From assembly GCF_017888565.1 (NCBI RefSeq), contig NZ_JAGHFX010000010.1, forward strand, positions 16,312-80,311: 64,000 nt of DNA. Reading direction: 5' to 3'. This DNA comes from Clostridium sp. Lineage in GTDB: Bacteria > Bacillota > Clostridia > Clostridiales > Clostridiaceae. Under the pieces are notes generated by a model that saw only the letters and a program-made list of their open reading frames with translations, searched no databases and was not told where the DNA came from. Shown here in pieces: positions 26,280 to 37,062 of the stretch (the stretch's first letter is position 1; each line of letters begins with the position of its first letter). The position numbers and the translations under genes were made by a program.

Positions 26280-26855
26280 ATGAAACTATTAAAAAGAATA
26301 TCAATAATAATGACTTTAGTACTATCAATTACTGCTTTTTATGGTTGTAAAAGCAAAGAGCCATCTCCATCTGACACAGTAAAAACTTATTTTGATGAAA
26401 TTAAAAGTGCTGATGAAGCAACAATTTCTACATTACTAAGTAATGTGAAAGAAACTGACACTAATTCTTCTAAAAAGATGATTACTGAAATACAAAAGCT
26501 TACTTATACTATTAATTCAGAAAGTATTGATGGAGAAAAGGCAACAGTTAATGTTAAAGTTAATGGACCAGATATGGCTGCTGTAATTGCTACGTCCATT
26601 CAAGAAATGTTTACAAGTGTATTTTCACAAGCTTTTTCTGGTACAGAAATGACAGAAGCAGAACAAAATAAATTATATGATGATATTATGGTAAAAGCTT
26701 TAGATGGAGTTACATTTACAGATAGAACTGGAGATATAACTTTAGAAAAATCAGAAAATGGTTGGGAAATTACTAGTGCTAATGAAATTACTAAGTTAAT
26801 AATGAATATAGATCCAACTACTTTTGACACATCTAATACTGATATTGCAAATTAG
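26280..26855 (+). CDS. Lipoprotein with DUF4878/DUF5105-like fold
   Basis: A 191-residue lipoprotein: signal with lipobox FYGC (Cys at ~23), then PSPSDTVKTYFDEIKSADEA, typical of small NTF2-like clostridial lipoproteins where the helix PxDTVxxYFxAIKxxD opens the domain. A Ser/Thr/Asp-rich tail closes it. Binding partner unknown; it sits outside the membrane. GGGGG site upstream and a terminator downstream make it a single-gene unit. Confidence 0.75.
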   Translation: MKLLKRISIIMTLVLSITAFYGCKSKEPSPSDTVKTYFDEIKSADEATISTLLSNVKETDTNSSKKMITEIQKLTYTINSESIDGEKATVNVKVNGPDMAAVIATSIQEMFTSVFSQAFSGTEMTEAEQNKLYDDIMVKALDGVTFTDRTGDITLEKSENGWEITSANEITKLIMNIDPTTFDTSNTDIAN

Positions 26856-26884
26856 ATTATAAAATAAATCTTTATATTAATTTA

Positions 26885-26927
26885 AAAATGACCTTATCAA
26901 GTTTGAAATTGATAAGGTCATTTTTCT
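26885..26927 (+). terminator. Terminator after the lipoprotein gene
   Basis: AAAATGACCTTATCAA pairs with TTGATAAGGTCATTTT, followed by TCTTATT. Confidence 0.9.
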
Positions 26928-27046
26928 TATTAACTCTACTTTAATACTTATTACTTTTTATTGTTGCAACTTTATAGTATAATAGTCATAAAACCTTATG
27001 TTTACAAGGTTTGTACTTAAATTTAGGGATGTGAGGTAATAAAAAT

Positions 27047-29836
27047 ATGTTAACTCCAATGATGAGACAATATTTTGAAATAAAAGAAAATTATAAGGAT
27101 TGTATCTTATTTTTTAGATTAGGTGACTTTTATGAAATGTTCTTTGATGATGCTAAAATAGCTTCTAGAGAATTAGAACTTGTTTTAACTGGAAGAGATT
27201 GTGGTCTTGAAGAAAGAGCTCCTATGTGTGGAATCCCATTTCATGCAGCTCCATCTTATATAGCAAGACTTGTTAATAAAGGTTATAAAGTAGCTATTGG
27301 AGAACAAGTTGAAGATGTTTCAGCTTCTAAAGGTATAGTTAAAAGAGATGTTATTAAAGTTATAACTCCTGGTACATATATAGAAAACACTGAAGATAGT
27401 GAATATAAAAATACATATTTAATGTGTATAGTTGAAGATAATGGCTATTACGGGTTAGCCTCTTCTGATATATCTACTGGAGAATTTAAAGTAACGAGCT
27501 TTACAGCAATAAAAGCAAGTTTATTAGATGAAATAACTAAAATATCTCCAAAGGAAATAATTGTAGATATTAACATAAGTGATGAATTATTATCAGAAAT
27601 TACTTCTATTTCTTCAGCACTAATTACTAAGAGAGATTTAAGTAAAAGTATTTGTACTGAAGAAGAAATTCTAGAACAATTTTCAGAAGTATGCATTACT
27701 AATTTAAATGATTTATCTAAGACTGTATCTAAAGCCTTATTAAAGTATATTTATGATACTCAAAAGATGACTTTAACTAATATAAACCTTTTAGAGTATT
27801 ATGACATAATTAATTATATGACTATAGATGGTAACTCAAGAAGAAATTTAGAGCTTACTGAAAACCTAAAAGAAAAATCTAAAAAAGGTAGTTTGATTTG
27901 GGTTTTAGATAAGACTGCTACTTCTATGGGAGGAAGAGCAATTAGAAAATGGATTGAAGAACCTCTTATTATAAAATCTGAAATTGAAAAGAGATTAGAA
28001 GGTGTAGAAGAGCTATATGATAATGCTTATTTTAATGAAGATTTAAGAAGTTTACTTAAGGAAATTTATGATATAGAAAGAATTGTAGGTAAAATTTCTA
28101 ATAAAAATGCTAATGCTAAGGACTTAATTTCACTTAAGTGCTCATTAGAAAAGCTACCAGGTATAAAGTCTCATTTATCAGAAGCAACATCAAATATACT
28201 AAAAGAATGGTATAAGGATTTAGATGAACTTACTGATATTAAAGAACTTTTATCTAATTCTATTTTAGATGATCCATCTATTGCCTTAAAGGAAGGTAAT
28301 ATAATAAAAGATGGATACAATGAAGAAGTAGATAGTTTAAGAACAGCTAAGCTTCATGGTAAGGAATGGATTGCAGCTCTAGAAAATAGAGAAAGAGACT
28401 TTACAGGAATTAGATCATTAAAGGTTGGATATAATAAGGTATTTGGTTATTATATAGAAATATCAAAAGCTAATTATAATTCAATTCCTGAAGGTAGATA
28501 TATAAGAAAGCAAACACTAGCAAATGCTGAAAGATTTATAACTCAAGAATTAAAAGAAATGGAAGATAAAATCTTAGGAGCTGAAGAAAAGCTAGTAGCT
28601 TTAGAATATGATTTATTTATAGAAATAAGGGAAGCTATAGAAAAAGAAATTGCAAGACTTAAACAAAGTGCTAGAATTATCGGTAACTTAGATGCTTTAT
28701 CTACTTTATCTTTAATAGCAGTAGAAAATGATTATGTTAAACCTAGCATAAATGAAGATGGAATTATAGAAATAAATGAAGGAAGACACCCAGTTGTAGA
28801 AAAAGTAATTGGAAAAGGTGAATTTGTTTCTAATGATACTACATTAAATTCAAATGATAATAGACTTTTACTTATTACTGGTCCTAATATGGCAGGTAAG
28901 TCTACATATATGAGACAAGTGGCACTTATTACTCTTATGGCTCAAATAGGATCATTTGTACCAGCTAAATCTGCTAATATTTCTATATGTGATAAGATCT
29001 TTACAAGAATAGGTGCTTCAGATGATTTAGCAGGTGGAAAATCTACCTTTATGGTTGAGATGTGGGAAGTATCTAACATCTTAAAGAATGCTACATCTAA
29101 AAGCTTAGTTTTACTTGATGAAGTTGGAAGAGGAACATCAACTTATGATGGACTTAGTATAGCTTGGTCTGTAATAGAGTATATATCAAAAAATAACAAC
29201 CTAAAATGCAAAACACTTTTTGCTACTCATTATCATGAATTAACTAAACTAGAAGGTGTTATAGAAGGTGTTAAAAACTATTCTGTTGCTGTAAGTGAAG
29301 TTGATGATAATATAATCTTCTTAAGAAAAATAGTAGAAGGTGGAGCAGATCAATCTTATGGTATAGAAGTTGCAAAACTTGCTGGATTACCAACACAAGT
29401 TATTGATAGGGCTAAGGAAATATTATCTTCACTAGAAAATACATCAAATAAAAACTCATTAGATGTTACTTCAATAAAAGAAGTTGCGACTGATAAGGTT
29501 GAGAAAGATGAAGTTAATGGATCTGTAGAAGTTAAAGCTCCCGCTCCAAATAGTAACTCATTAGATAATTCTAAGAATGATTCTAATGAAAGCTATATAG
29601 CTAAAGAAAGTGATACTTTAAATAATACATTATTAGAAGATACTAATACAAAGAAAGACTTTAAAAAGAAAAAGAATTATAAAGAAGAAATAAACGATTA
29701 TCAAATAGATTTCACAATGATAGAAAAAGAAAATTTAATTAATTCAATTGCTGATATAGACGTTATGGCATTAACTCCTATGGATGCAATGAATACCTTA
29801 TACAAGTTAATACTTGAAGCTAAAAGGGTTAAATAA
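27047..29836 (+). CDS. mutS: DNA mismatch repair protein MutS
   Basis: A 929-residue MutS1. The mismatch-reading Phe-x-Glu context is [12 protein letters not shown] (residue ~30), and the ATPase has [13 protein letters not shown] (Walker A), [14 protein letters not shown] (Walker B) and ATHYHEL. It recognises mismatches and recruits MutL. It is longer than the usual ~860 because a hydrophilic Asn/Ser/Lys-rich stretch (residues ~800-882) separates the ATPase from the C-terminal tetramer helix. First gene of the mutS-mutL-miaA-hfq unit. A hairpin (AAACCTT/AAGGTTT, 26991-27012) lies in its 5' leader. Confidence 0.97.
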   Translation: MLTPMMRQYFEIKENYKDCILFFRLGDFYEMFFDDAKIASRELELVLTGRDCGLEERAPMCGIPFHAAPSYIARLVNKGYKVAIGEQVEDVSASKGIVKRDVIKVITPGTYIENTEDSEYKNTYLMCIVEDNGYYGLASSDISTGEFKVTSFTAIKASLLDEITKISPKEIIVDINISDELLSEITSISSALITKRDLSKSICTEEEILEQFSEVCITNLNDLSKTVSKALLKYIYDTQKMTLTNINLLEYYDIINYMTIDGNSRRNLELTENLKEKSKKGSLIWVLDKTATSMGGRAIRKWIEEPLIIKSEIEKRLEGVEELYDNAYFNEDLRSLLKEIYDIERIVGKISNKNANAKDLISLKCSLEKLPGIKSHLSEATSNILKEWYKDLDELTDIKELLSNSILDDPSIALKEGNIIKDGYNEEVDSLRTAKLHGKEWIAALENRERDFTGIRSLKVGYNKVFGYYIEISKANYNSIPEGRYIRKQTLANAERFITQELKEMEDKILGAEEKLVALEYDLFIEIREAIEKEIARLKQSARIIGNLDALSTLSLIAVENDYVKPSINEDGIIEINEGRHPVVEKVIGKGEFVSNDTTLNSNDNRLLLITGPNMAGKSTYMRQVALITLMAQIGSFVPAKSANISICDKIFTRIGASDDLAGGKSTFMVEMWEVSNILKNATSKSLVLLDEVGRGTSTYDGLSIAWSVIEYISKNNNLKCKTLFATHYHELTKLEGVIEGVKNYSVAVSEVDDNIIFLRKIVEGGADQSYGIEVAKLAGLPTQVIDRAKEILSSLENTSNKNSLDVTSIKEVATDKVEKDEVNGSVEVKAPAPNSNSLDNSKNDSNESYIAKESDTLNNTLLEDTNTKKDFKKKKNYKEEINDYQIDFTMIEKENLINSIADIDVMALTPMDAMNTLYKLILEAKRVK

Positions 29837-29882
29837 TTAATATTATAAATTAATTAATAGGGTACGTAATTGAGGTGATTAT

Positions 29883-31937
29883 ATGAAAAGAATAAATCTA
29901 TTAGATGAACATACCTCTAATAAAATAGCAGCTGGAGAAGTGGTTGAACGCCCTTCTTCAGTTGTAAAAGAATTAGTAGAAAATTCAATAGATGCAGAAG
30001 CCAAAAATATCACCATCGAAATAGAAGAAGGTGGTATTTCTTTAATAAGAATTATAGATGATGGTAATGGAATACATAAAGATGACATTAAAAAGGCTTT
30101 TATGCCCCATGCAACATCCAAGATCCAAAATGTAGAGGATATATATTCTATTATGACTCTAGGCTTTAGAGGAGAAGCATTGGCTTCTATAGCATCTATA
30201 TCAAAGGTATTATTAAGAAGTAAAATAAATGGAGAAGATTTTGGTTCAGAAATTTCAATAGAAGGTGGAGAAATACTTTCTGAAAGTGAAACTGGAACTA
30301 ATAAAGGAACAATAATAGAAGTTAGGGATTTATTTTATAATGTACCAGCTCGAAGAAAGTTTTTAAAATCTACTTCAAGAGAAGGTGCATTAATAAGTGA
30401 TATAGTTTCAAGGATTGCATTATCTAATCCAGATGTATCTATAAAGTTCTACAATAATGGTAAGAAGGTATTACATACTTATGGTACAGGTAATCTTAAA
30501 GACGTTATTAGAACTGTATATGGAAAATCTATAAGTGAAAACTTAATATACTTTGAAAGTGCAGAAGATGCAATTCATTTATATGGATATATAGGTAAAG
30601 AAGAAATAGCTAGAGGATCTAGAAATAATCAAAGTATCTTTGTTAATGGCAGATATATAAAGAATAAAACTATAGTTGCAGCAATAGAAAATGCCTTTAA
30701 GTCCTTTGCGACAGTAAATAAGTTTCCATTCTTTGTTTTATTTCTTGAAGTGTATCCAGAGTTTGTAGATGTTAATATACATCCAACAAAGGCTGAAATT
30801 AAGTTTAAAGAAGATAGAGGGATATTTAAAAAGGTATTTGATGCAGTTCATAAAGCTTTTAAAAGTGAAGTTTTTAATGATTTCTATATACCAGAGGAAG
30901 AAAAAGAACATAAGGATGAAGTACCTACAGAAGTTGTTGAGGAAATATCTTTTAACATAAATGTAAATGATACTTATTCAAATCCAAATAACTTACCTTT
31001 ATCTTACTATGAAGATAATAGCAATAAAAATAAGGAAAATGAAATAAATACAATGCCAGGAGTTTCTTATGAGGATTTAAGGAGAGAAGAAGAACTTTAT
31101 AATAATCTTAAGAACCTAAAGGAACTTGGTAAATTAGATATTAAAACACATAATAATAACAATAATATAGATGATAACAACAATTTTGATTATAGACCTA
31201 TAAACTATGATCCAAATACTGTAGTTTGTGAAGATAAAAAAGAAATTTCTAATAATGAAGTAAATACAGATATATCAATTAAAAGTAACGAAGTAAATAA
31301 TGAAAATGCAGTAAGTAATAAAGAAAACTTAAATAATATAGAAAATAGAAATGCAAAATTCCCTAACTTAAGAATAATAGGACAGTTTAATAAGACATAT
31401 ATATTAGCTGAATATGATGAAGTACTTTATATGATTGATCAACATGCTGCTCATGAAAAGATTCTTTTTGAAAAGTACTTAAATAGCATAGAAGAGGGGG
31501 ATATAGTAGTACAACAACTACTAGTACCTACTTTGATAGATTTAACTACAGATGATTTCTGTTATTATGAAGAAAATTCACATGTATTTACTATGGCAGG
31601 TTTTTCTATTGAGAACTTTGGTGGAAATACTATAGCAATTAAAGAAGTGCCTTATTTCTTAGGTAAGCTTGATCCAAGGAATTTATTTATTAATATCTTA
31701 GATAATATAAAATCATTAGGTAGTGGTAAAACAACCGAAGTAAAGTACAATAGAATTGCAACACTTGCATGTAAAGCTGCTGTTAAGGCTAATGATTATT
31801 TAAATCAAATGGAAATGGAAAAACTAATAAATGATTTAAGATATATAGAGGATCCATTCCATTGTCCTCATGGTAGACCTGTAATTATCAAGTTTACTAA
31901 CTATGAATTAGACAAAAAATTTAGGAGAATAGTATAA
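29883..31937 (+). CDS. mutL: DNA mismatch repair endonuclease MutL
   Basis: A 684-residue MutL. The GHKL ATPase motifs are [14 protein letters not shown] and [10 protein letters not shown]; the C-terminal domain has the endonuclease motif [12 protein letters not shown] (DQHAxxExxxxE) plus ACKAA and CPHGRP metal-site motifs. It is therefore a nicking MutL, as expected without MutH. A long Asn-rich, low-complexity linker (~370-480) joins the halves. It follows mutS by 46 bases and precedes miaA by 11, all co-transcribed. Confidence 0.97.
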   Translation: MKRINLLDEHTSNKIAAGEVVERPSSVVKELVENSIDAEAKNITIEIEEGGISLIRIIDDGNGIHKDDIKKAFMPHATSKIQNVEDIYSIMTLGFRGEALASIASISKVLLRSKINGEDFGSEISIEGGEILSESETGTNKGTIIEVRDLFYNVPARRKFLKSTSREGALISDIVSRIALSNPDVSIKFYNNGKKVLHTYGTGNLKDVIRTVYGKSISENLIYFESAEDAIHLYGYIGKEEIARGSRNNQSIFVNGRYIKNKTIVAAIENAFKSFATVNKFPFFVLFLEVYPEFVDVNIHPTKAEIKFKEDRGIFKKVFDAVHKAFKSEVFNDFYIPEEEKEHKDEVPTEVVEEISFNINVNDTYSNPNNLPLSYYEDNSNKNKENEINTMPGVSYEDLRREEELYNNLKNLKELGKLDIKTHNNNNNIDDNNNFDYRPINYDPNTVVCEDKKEISNNEVNTDISIKSNEVNNENAVSNKENLNNIENRNAKFPNLRIIGQFNKTYILAEYDEVLYMIDQHAAHEKILFEKYLNSIEEGDIVVQQLLVPTLIDLTTDDFCYYEENSHVFTMAGFSIENFGGNTIAIKEVPYFLGKLDPRNLFINILDNIKSLGSGKTTEVKYNRIATLACKAAVKANDYLNQMEMEKLINDLRYIEDPFHCPHGRPVIIKFTNYELDKKFRRIV

Positions 31938-31948
31938 AAGGAGCAATA

Positions 31949-32875
31949 ATGAAAGATAAAATTTTAGTTATAGCAGGTCCAACAGCAGTTGGGAAAACAG
32001 ATTTATCTATAAAATTAGCAAAAGAATTAAATGGAGAAATAATATCAACAGATTCAATGCAAATTTATAAATATATGGATATAGGATCTGCTAAAATTAC
32101 TAAAGAAGAAATGTGTGGTGTTCCACATCATATGATAGATGTAGTAGATCCTAGTACTCCATTTTCTGTTGCTGACTATAAAGAAATGGCGCAAAAATGT
32201 ATAGAAGATATTATATCTAGAGGAAAGCTTCCAATACTGACTGGGGGTACAGGGTTATACATAAATGCATTAACCTGCAATATGAACTTTACAGAAGCAG
32301 AAAATGATTTAGAGTATAGAAAACAATTAGAAGAACTTGCAGAAACGCATGGCAATGAATATATTCATAATATGCTTAAGGAAATAGATCCTATTAGCTA
32401 TAAAGAAATTCATTATAATAACAGAAAAAGGGTTATTAGAGCTTTGGAAGTATATAAGTTAACTAAGAAACCTTTTAGTTCATTTAATGCAGGAGAAGAG
32501 TTTTATAATGGTCCTTATGATGTAAGTTATTATGTTCTAAATATGGATAGAGAAAAGCTGTATAATAGGATAAACCTAAGAGTAGATATAATGATGGATA
32601 AAGGTTTACTTGAAGAGTGTATAAAGTTAAAGGAAATGGGGTATAATTCATCTGTACAGTCAATGCAAGGGATAGGGTATAAAGAAATATTTTATTACTT
32701 AGAAAATAAGATATCTCTAAATGAAGCTGTAGAAATGATTAAGCAGGGTTCAAGAAATTATGCAAAAAGACAATTAACTTGGTTTAGAAGAGATCCAAGA
32801 GCTATTATTTTAGATAAAGATATATTTAGTGAAGATGAAATATTTAAAAGAATAGTTGGTGAATTTCTACCATAA
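31949..32875 (+). CDS. miaA: tRNA dimethylallyltransferase MiaA
   Basis: A 308-residue enzyme that adds dimethylallyl to A37 of tRNAs reading UNN codons. P-loop [12 protein letters not shown] at residues 9-20, the substrate Asp in [28 protein letters not shown], and the [10 protein letters not shown] loop are all present. Start has AAGGAG directly upstream. The mutL-miaA-hfq order is the usual clostridial one. Confidence 0.97.
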   Translation: MKDKILVIAGPTAVGKTDLSIKLAKELNGEIISTDSMQIYKYMDIGSAKITKEEMCGVPHHMIDVVDPSTPFSVADYKEMAQKCIEDIISRGKLPILTGGTGLYINALTCNMNFTEAENDLEYRKQLEELAETHGNEYIHNMLKEIDPISYKEIHYNNRKRVIRALEVYKLTKKPFSSFNAGEEFYNGPYDVSYYVLNMDREKLYNRINLRVDIMMDKGLLEECIKLKEMGYNSSVQSMQGIGYKEIFYYLENKISLNEAVEMIKQGSRNYAKRQLTWFRRDPRAIILDKDIFSEDEIFKRIVGEFLP

Positions 32876-32914
32876 ATTGTATAATAGTATTGTAAGGATT
32901 ATGCGGAGGTGAAT

Positions 32915-33151
32915 ATGGTGAATAAACAACCAAACAATTTACAAGATATATTTTTAAATGGAGCAAGAAAAAATAAGATTTCCGTTATTATATACTTAAC
33001 TAATGGATTTCAACTAAAAGGGTATGTAAAAGGATTTGACAGTTTTACAGTTGTACTTGATAGCGATGGTAAGCAAATGTTAGTTTACAAACACGCAATA
33101 ACAACTATAACACCAATAAAACCAATTTTATTTAATAATGATGAAGAGTAG
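32915..33151 (+). CDS. hfq: RNA chaperone Hfq
   Basis: A 78-residue Sm-fold protein: [20 protein letters not shown] and [20 protein letters not shown] (Sm1), [14 protein letters not shown] with the YKHA Sm2 motif that lines the uridine-binding proximal face. It forms a hexameric ring matching small RNAs with mRNAs. CGGAGG allows ATG 32915 or GTG 32918; the difference is one residue. The terminator stem overlaps the stop codon. Confidence 0.96.
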   Translation: MVNKQPNNLQDIFLNGARKNKISVIIYLTNGFQLKGYVKGFDSFTVVLDSDGKQMLVYKHAITTITPIKPILFNNDEE

Positions 33152-33174
33152 GCAATTAGCCTACTTTTTTATTT
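33148..33174 (+). terminator. Terminator overlapping the hfq stop codon
   Basis: GTAGGC-AATTA-GCCTAC followed by TTTTTTATTT. It closes the mutS-to-hfq unit; 33175-33436 is AT-rich with no recognisable element other than a GAAGGGAG site that is far from the next start. Confidence 0.8.
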
Positions 33175-33436
33175 ATATGATTACTGTACTTAATTAGCAT
33201 TTTATTTAAATTGAATTTAGATATAATCTTTATTTTTATATTTAACCATATTATTTTCCTATAGTTTAATTAAATATTAAATCTATGCATAAATATATAC
33301 TGCCTTTATATAATTTATGTACTATGAAATTAAGTTAAAATATGATAATATTTTATTTATGTAATATAATTATCTTATTTAAGTACTTAGAAGGGAGAAA
33401 TTACATATAATTAAATAAATATGTAATAATAACGTT

Positions 33437-34717
33437 ATGCTAAGAGAAACAGAAGAATTAATGATGAAAAACTTTAATTTTAAGCCTCAGACATTTGAGT
33501 TATATAAGAAAGCTCTAAAAGATGTAGAAGAGGTTTTTGAATCATATGATGAAATAAGAGAGTATAATCAATTAAAAGTGTTGAAAGCTTTCCAAGATGA
33601 AAGAATAAGTGAATCCCACTTTACAAACTCATCTGGATATGGATATGATGATATTGGAAGAGATTCATTAGATAAAGTTTATGCAAGAGTGTTTAATACT
33701 GAAAGTGCTTTAGTTAGACCTCATTTTGTTAATGGAACACATGCTATAGGGTGTGCTTTAATGGGAAATTTAAGAACAGGAGATACAATGGTATGTATTT
33801 CAGGTGCTCCTTATGATACATTACATAACATAATAGGGATAAGTGGTAAAGAAAATATAGGATCACTTAGAGAATATGGAGTTAACTATAAGCAAGTTGA
33901 CTTAAAAAATGGAAAATTTGATTTAGATAAAATAAAAGAAACACTAACATCTGATGAAACTATAAAGCTTGTACATATTCAAAGAAGTACAGGTTATGGT
34001 TGGAGAAATTCATTCTTAGTTAAAGAGCTTGGTGAAGTTATTAATTTTGTAAAAGGTATAAGAGAAGATGTAGTTATTTTTGTTGATAACTGCTATGGCG
34101 AATTTATTGATGTTATAGAACCTACAGATGTTGGAGCAGATTTAATTGCAGGTTCTCTTATAAAGAATATAGGTGGAGGAATTGCACCAACTGGTGGATA
34201 TATAGCTGGTAAAAAAGAATACGTAGAACAAGCTAGTTTTAGATTAACTACTCCTGGAATAGGAGGAGAGTGCGGCTCAACATTTGGAGTTATGAGACAA
34301 TTCTATCAAGGTTTATTTTTAGCTCCACATATAGCTATGGAAGCTGTGAAAGGTGCTGTATTCTGTTCAAGAATAATGGAACTTGCAGGTTTTGATGTCC
34401 TTCCTAAATATAATGAAAAAAGAAGTGATATTATTCAAGCTATTAAGTTTGGAGATAAAGAAAAACTTATACAATTCTGTAAGGGTATCCAAAAAGGTTC
34501 TCCAATAGATTCTTTTGTTGAATGTGAACCTTGGGCTATGCCTGGATATAATGATGAAGTTATTATGGCTGCTGGAGCATTTATTCAAGGTTCTTCAATT
34601 GAATTATCAGCAGATGCACCTATTAGAGAACCATATATAGCTTATCTGCAAGGTGGGCTTACTTTTGATCATGCTAAGATAGGTATATTAATTTCCTTAA
34701 ATAATATAATTGGATAA
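33437..34717 (+). CDS. Methionine gamma-lyase family / aluminium-resistance-type PLP enzyme (YnbB-like)
   Basis: A 426-residue fold-type I PLP enzyme of the group annotated as methionine gamma-lyase family or aluminium resistance protein. Motifs: RPHFVNGTHAIGCALMGNLR, GAPYDTLHNIIG, DNCYGEFIDVIEPTDVGADL followed by SLIKNIGGGIAPTGGYIAG, where Lys after SLI is the Schiff-base lysine. The reaction is not established for this group. The gene typically lies between hfq and lexA, as here. The ATG at 33437 lacks a close SD (GAAGGGAG is ~40 bases away); the internal Met9/Met10 are alternatives. Confidence 0.9.
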   Translation: MLRETEELMMKNFNFKPQTFELYKKALKDVEEVFESYDEIREYNQLKVLKAFQDERISESHFTNSSGYGYDDIGRDSLDKVYARVFNTESALVRPHFVNGTHAIGCALMGNLRTGDTMVCISGAPYDTLHNIIGISGKENIGSLREYGVNYKQVDLKNGKFDLDKIKETLTSDETIKLVHIQRSTGYGWRNSFLVKELGEVINFVKGIREDVVIFVDNCYGEFIDVIEPTDVGADLIAGSLIKNIGGGIAPTGGYIAGKKEYVEQASFRLTTPGIGGECGSTFGVMRQFYQGLFLAPHIAMEAVKGAVFCSRIMELAGFDVLPKYNEKRSDIIQAIKFGDKEKLIQFCKGIQKGSPIDSFVECEPWAMPGYNDEVIMAAGAFIQGSSIELSADAPIREPYIAYLQGGLTFDHAKIGILISLNNIIG

Positions 34718-34740
34718 TTTAAAATAGCTTTTTATTTAAC

Positions 34741-34778
34741 AAAAACCACTAGCTAATTTCATAGCTAGTGGTTTTTGT
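34741..34778. terminator. Terminator between convergent genes
   Basis: AAAACCACTAGCTA pairs with TAGCTAGTGGTTTT; A-flanked on one side and T-flanked on the other, so bidirectional. Confidence 0.88.
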
Positions 34779-35542
34779 TATTCGTTACTATCATCAACAT
34801 TAAAAATCATCTCTTTAATATATTCAGGAGCTTTATTTTTCTCAATTAAGCTATTTTTAATTTTATTATTATCTATATGTTCTAATAACTGATAGCAAAA
34901 TTCATCTTTACATTCTAACTCATCATCATCTTCAAAATCAATTGAAATTTCTTTCAATGCTATATTTGAATTAATATATTCATAAGGTGTAATTATTAAA
35001 CTTTCTCCAACAGACTCATCTCTAATTAGAATTATTGAAAATATTAAATCTGACATGGAAATTATCGCTGAGGCAGAAGCAATAGCATATAAATAAATAT
35101 TAAATTCTAATATATAACTAATTATAGTTGGTGCTAATGCTAATATTATAAAAGGTACTGTTGATGCTATTAACACTCTATCTTTGGATATAGGCTTTGT
35201 AGAAGATATAGATATACTCATACTATAGGGATTTAAATTTAATTTGATTATATCTTTATTAAATGCATTAGGTAATAATGATACCTTTAAAAGAGCATAA
35301 GGAAATTCCATTATGAAATATAACACTATCAGTATAAGCAAAAACTTAATTCCAACCTTAACAAAATCATCACCACTATAAAATAAGCTATATCCAAGTC
35401 CAAAGGCATAAATGGATGCTATAATGACTTTAATAAGTAATATTAGTGAAGAAAATTCTTCTTTTATAATATGTCCATTATTATGTTCATCCACAGAGTC
35501 ATTATTTTTATTATTATCACTTTTTAAAATAGAAATTTTCAA
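34778..35542 (-). CDS. DUF3267-like membrane protein lacking the zinc motif
   Basis: A 254-residue protein with a hydrophilic N-terminus (~30 residues), four to five membrane helices, and a long acidic cytoplasmic tail (IDFEDDDELECKDE). Helix order and segments resemble DUF3267 proteases (compare 10431-11045: IIHESLHALF there, FIMEFPYALL here), followed by similar loops (KPISKDRVLIASTVPFI) and a final helix with SMSDLIFSIIL in place of the Asp-containing motif. HExxH has become MExxY, so proteolysis is unlikely. TTG at 35542 is the start, eight bases after AAGGAGG. Relationship is by eye and moderate. Confidence 0.6.
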   Translation of the reverse strand: MKISILKSDNNKNNDSVDEHNNGHIIKEEFSSLILLIKVIIASIYAFGLGYSLFYSGDDFVKVGIKFLLILIVLYFIMEFPYALLKVSLLPNAFNKDIIKLNLNPYSMSISISSTKPISKDRVLIASTVPFIILALAPTIISYILEFNIYLYAIASASAIISMSDLIFSIILIRDESVGESLIITPYEYINSNIALKEISIDFEDDDELECKDEFCYQLLEHIDNNKIKNSLIEKNKAPEYIKEMIFNVDDSNE

Positions 35543-35568
35543 AGTATGCACCTCCTTAAATTGTAGTA

Positions 35569-35611
35569 AAAAAAATAAGATTCATACAATATTGTATGAA
35601 TCTTATTTTTT
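35569..35611. terminator. Perfect 20-base-stem terminator after lexA
   Basis: AAAAATAAGATTCATACAAT pairs exactly with ATTGTATGAATCTTATTTTT; it overlaps the lexA stop codon and ends the lexA transcript. Confidence 0.9.
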
Positions 35612-36215
35612 AATATGCTCTAAATAAACCAACTAATTTACCTAAAATAATGCAGTCTTCAACAATGATAGGAGAGAGTGCATCATTTTCAGGTTGAAGT
35701 CTTATGTGATCTTTTTCCTTAAAGAATCTTTTTATAGTAGCATCATTTTCAATTAGAGCTACAACTATATCTCCATTTTTAGCAGTTGGAGCTTTTTCTA
35801 TAATAGCATAATCTCCATCATGTATTCCTGCATTAATCATACTATTACCAGTTACTTTTAACATAAATAATTCTTCATTATGTTTTATGTAGTCTATTGG
35901 AATAGGGAATGTATCTTCTATATTTTCCGTTGCTAAAATAGGTGTTCCTGCTGTAACTCTTCCAACTAAAGGTATATTTAACATTTCTTTTTTCGTATTA
36001 GAAGTTTCCATAATTTCTAATGCTCTAGGTTTAGTTGGATCTCTTCTTATTAATCCTTTTTTCTCTAATCTTTTTAGATGACCATGAACAGTCGATGTAG
36101 ATCTTAAATTAACAGCATCACAGATTTCTCTTACTGAAGGCGGATAACCTTTGTTTTCTGTATATATCTTTAAGAACTCATAAATCTCTAATTGTTTATC
36201 TTTTATTTCGTTCAT
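35610..36215 (-). CDS. lexA: SOS repressor LexA
   Basis: A 201-residue LexA. The winged helix covers residues 1-65 ([20 protein letters not shown] recognition region). Autocleavage would be at Ala89-Gly90 in GRVTAGTP; the catalytic pair is Ser125 ([10 protein letters not shown]) and Lys162 (DATIKRF). RecA filaments trigger self-cleavage after DNA damage. Two LexA-box-like sites in its own promoter indicate autorepression. SD GGTG(T)TA type site is present before the ATG. Confidence 0.97.
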   Translation of the reverse strand: MNEIKDKQLEIYEFLKIYTENKGYPPSVREICDAVNLRSTSTVHGHLKRLEKKGLIRRDPTKPRALEIMETSNTKKEMLNIPLVGRVTAGTPILATENIEDTFPIPIDYIKHNEELFMLKVTGNSMINAGIHDGDYAIIEKAPTAKNGDIVVALIENDATIKRFFKEKDHIRLQPENDALSPIIVEDCIILGKLVGLFRAY

Positions 36216-36240
36216 TATAACACCTCACTCTATTTCTATT

Positions 36241-36295
36241 ATTATATCATAAAAGTATGATAATATCAAACTTATGTTCTCAAAACGAACGTTCT
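36241..36295 (-). promoter_or_regulatory. lexA promoter with two LexA boxes
   Basis: On the minus strand TTGATA (36269-36264), 17 bases, TATAAT (36246-36241). Plus-strand CAAACTTATGTTCT (36267-36280) overlaps the -35 and AAAACGAACGTTCT (36282-36295) lies just upstream; both fit CGAACN4GTTCG-type SOS boxes with the correct four-base spacer and one to three mismatches. The DNA on to 36571 shows nothing more than AT-rich promoter-like sequence for the next gene. Confidence 0.8.
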
Positions 36296-36571
36296 TACAG
36301 CAATTATTTATATTTTTTTATATGTAATCCTTAAATCAGTTTATAATGTAAATTATGTGTGATTATTAAATAAATTTGTAATGTACACAATGAATTTCAT
36401 ATTATCTACTATATAAATCTCTTAAATTTAGTAGTGCAAATTATTTTACTTATATAAGTAGAATAGTAAAATTGAAAGCATATAGCATTTAATTTTATTA
36501 TATAATTTGCTTATTTAATATTTATTTGTTATAATAAGTTTCGGTTTATTTTAAACAAAGGTGGTGTATTT

Positions 36572-36955
36572 ATGGATTTTAAGAAATTCACAGAAGATGA
36601 TTATTGTGATATATATCCTAATAGAATTTGTGATAACTGTGGAGATTGTCTAGAAGAAGAAGGTATAGATGTAAGAGCAATCAAAATTGAAGATATAGCT
36701 AAAACAGTTGAAGAAAATGAATTCTTAGAAAATGAATATAAAAAAATGATAGAAGCTTTAAAAGAAGAAAAGCTTTCAACTGAAGAACTTGATGAAGTAG
36801 GAGAGTACGCTTTAGAAAATGAATCAAGTGACTATGTTGATGCTTTTGATCATATTGAATACATAGATGATTTAGATATATTAGGTGATGATTCACTAGA
36901 AGATGCTACAGAAGAAATTTTCCCTGGAGTTAGAAAGTTAAAAGGAAAGTACTAA
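36572..36955 (+). CDS. Hypothetical small acidic protein with N-terminal Cys cluster
   Basis: A 127-residue, strongly acidic protein. The start has Cys at positions 12, 20, 23 and 26 (DDYCDIYPNRICDNCGDCLE), a plausible metal-binding knuckle; the middle is a helical Glu/Lys segment and the end reads FPGVRKLKGKY. It is a conserved clostridial type without known role. SD AAGGTGG is strong. It lies divergently from lexA, 356 bases away. Function unknown. Confidence 0.75.
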   Translation: MDFKKFTEDDYCDIYPNRICDNCGDCLEEEGIDVRAIKIEDIAKTVEENEFLENEYKKMIEALKEEKLSTEELDEVGEYALENESSDYVDAFDHIEYIDDLDILGDDSLEDATEEIFPGVRKLKGKY

Positions 36956-36979
36956 TAAAATTAAATGTTAAGATTTTTA

Positions 36980-37040
36980 AAAAAGACCCTATATAGTAGA
37001 CACCCATAAAAGATAGTCTATTTATATAGAGTCTTTTTGC
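36980..37040. terminator. Long hairpin terminator related to the IS-like end at 63885
   Basis: AAAAAGAC with CTATATA and TAGAC pairs with GTCTA, TATATAG and GTCTTTTT, followed by TTTTTGC. The loop as well as the stem closely resembles the hairpin at 63885-63941 (shared core ATAAAAGA and AGTCTAT). It works as terminator for the convergent genes but may have arisen from a mobile element. Confidence 0.7.
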
Positions 37041-37062
37041 ATATTTTTATTTGTACTTTTTT

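Noticed and set aside
33437..34717. Annotation as a true methionine gamma-lyase
   Set aside because: It shares the fold and lysine motif, but the group is distinct from characterised lyases and no substrate residue can be checked by eye.
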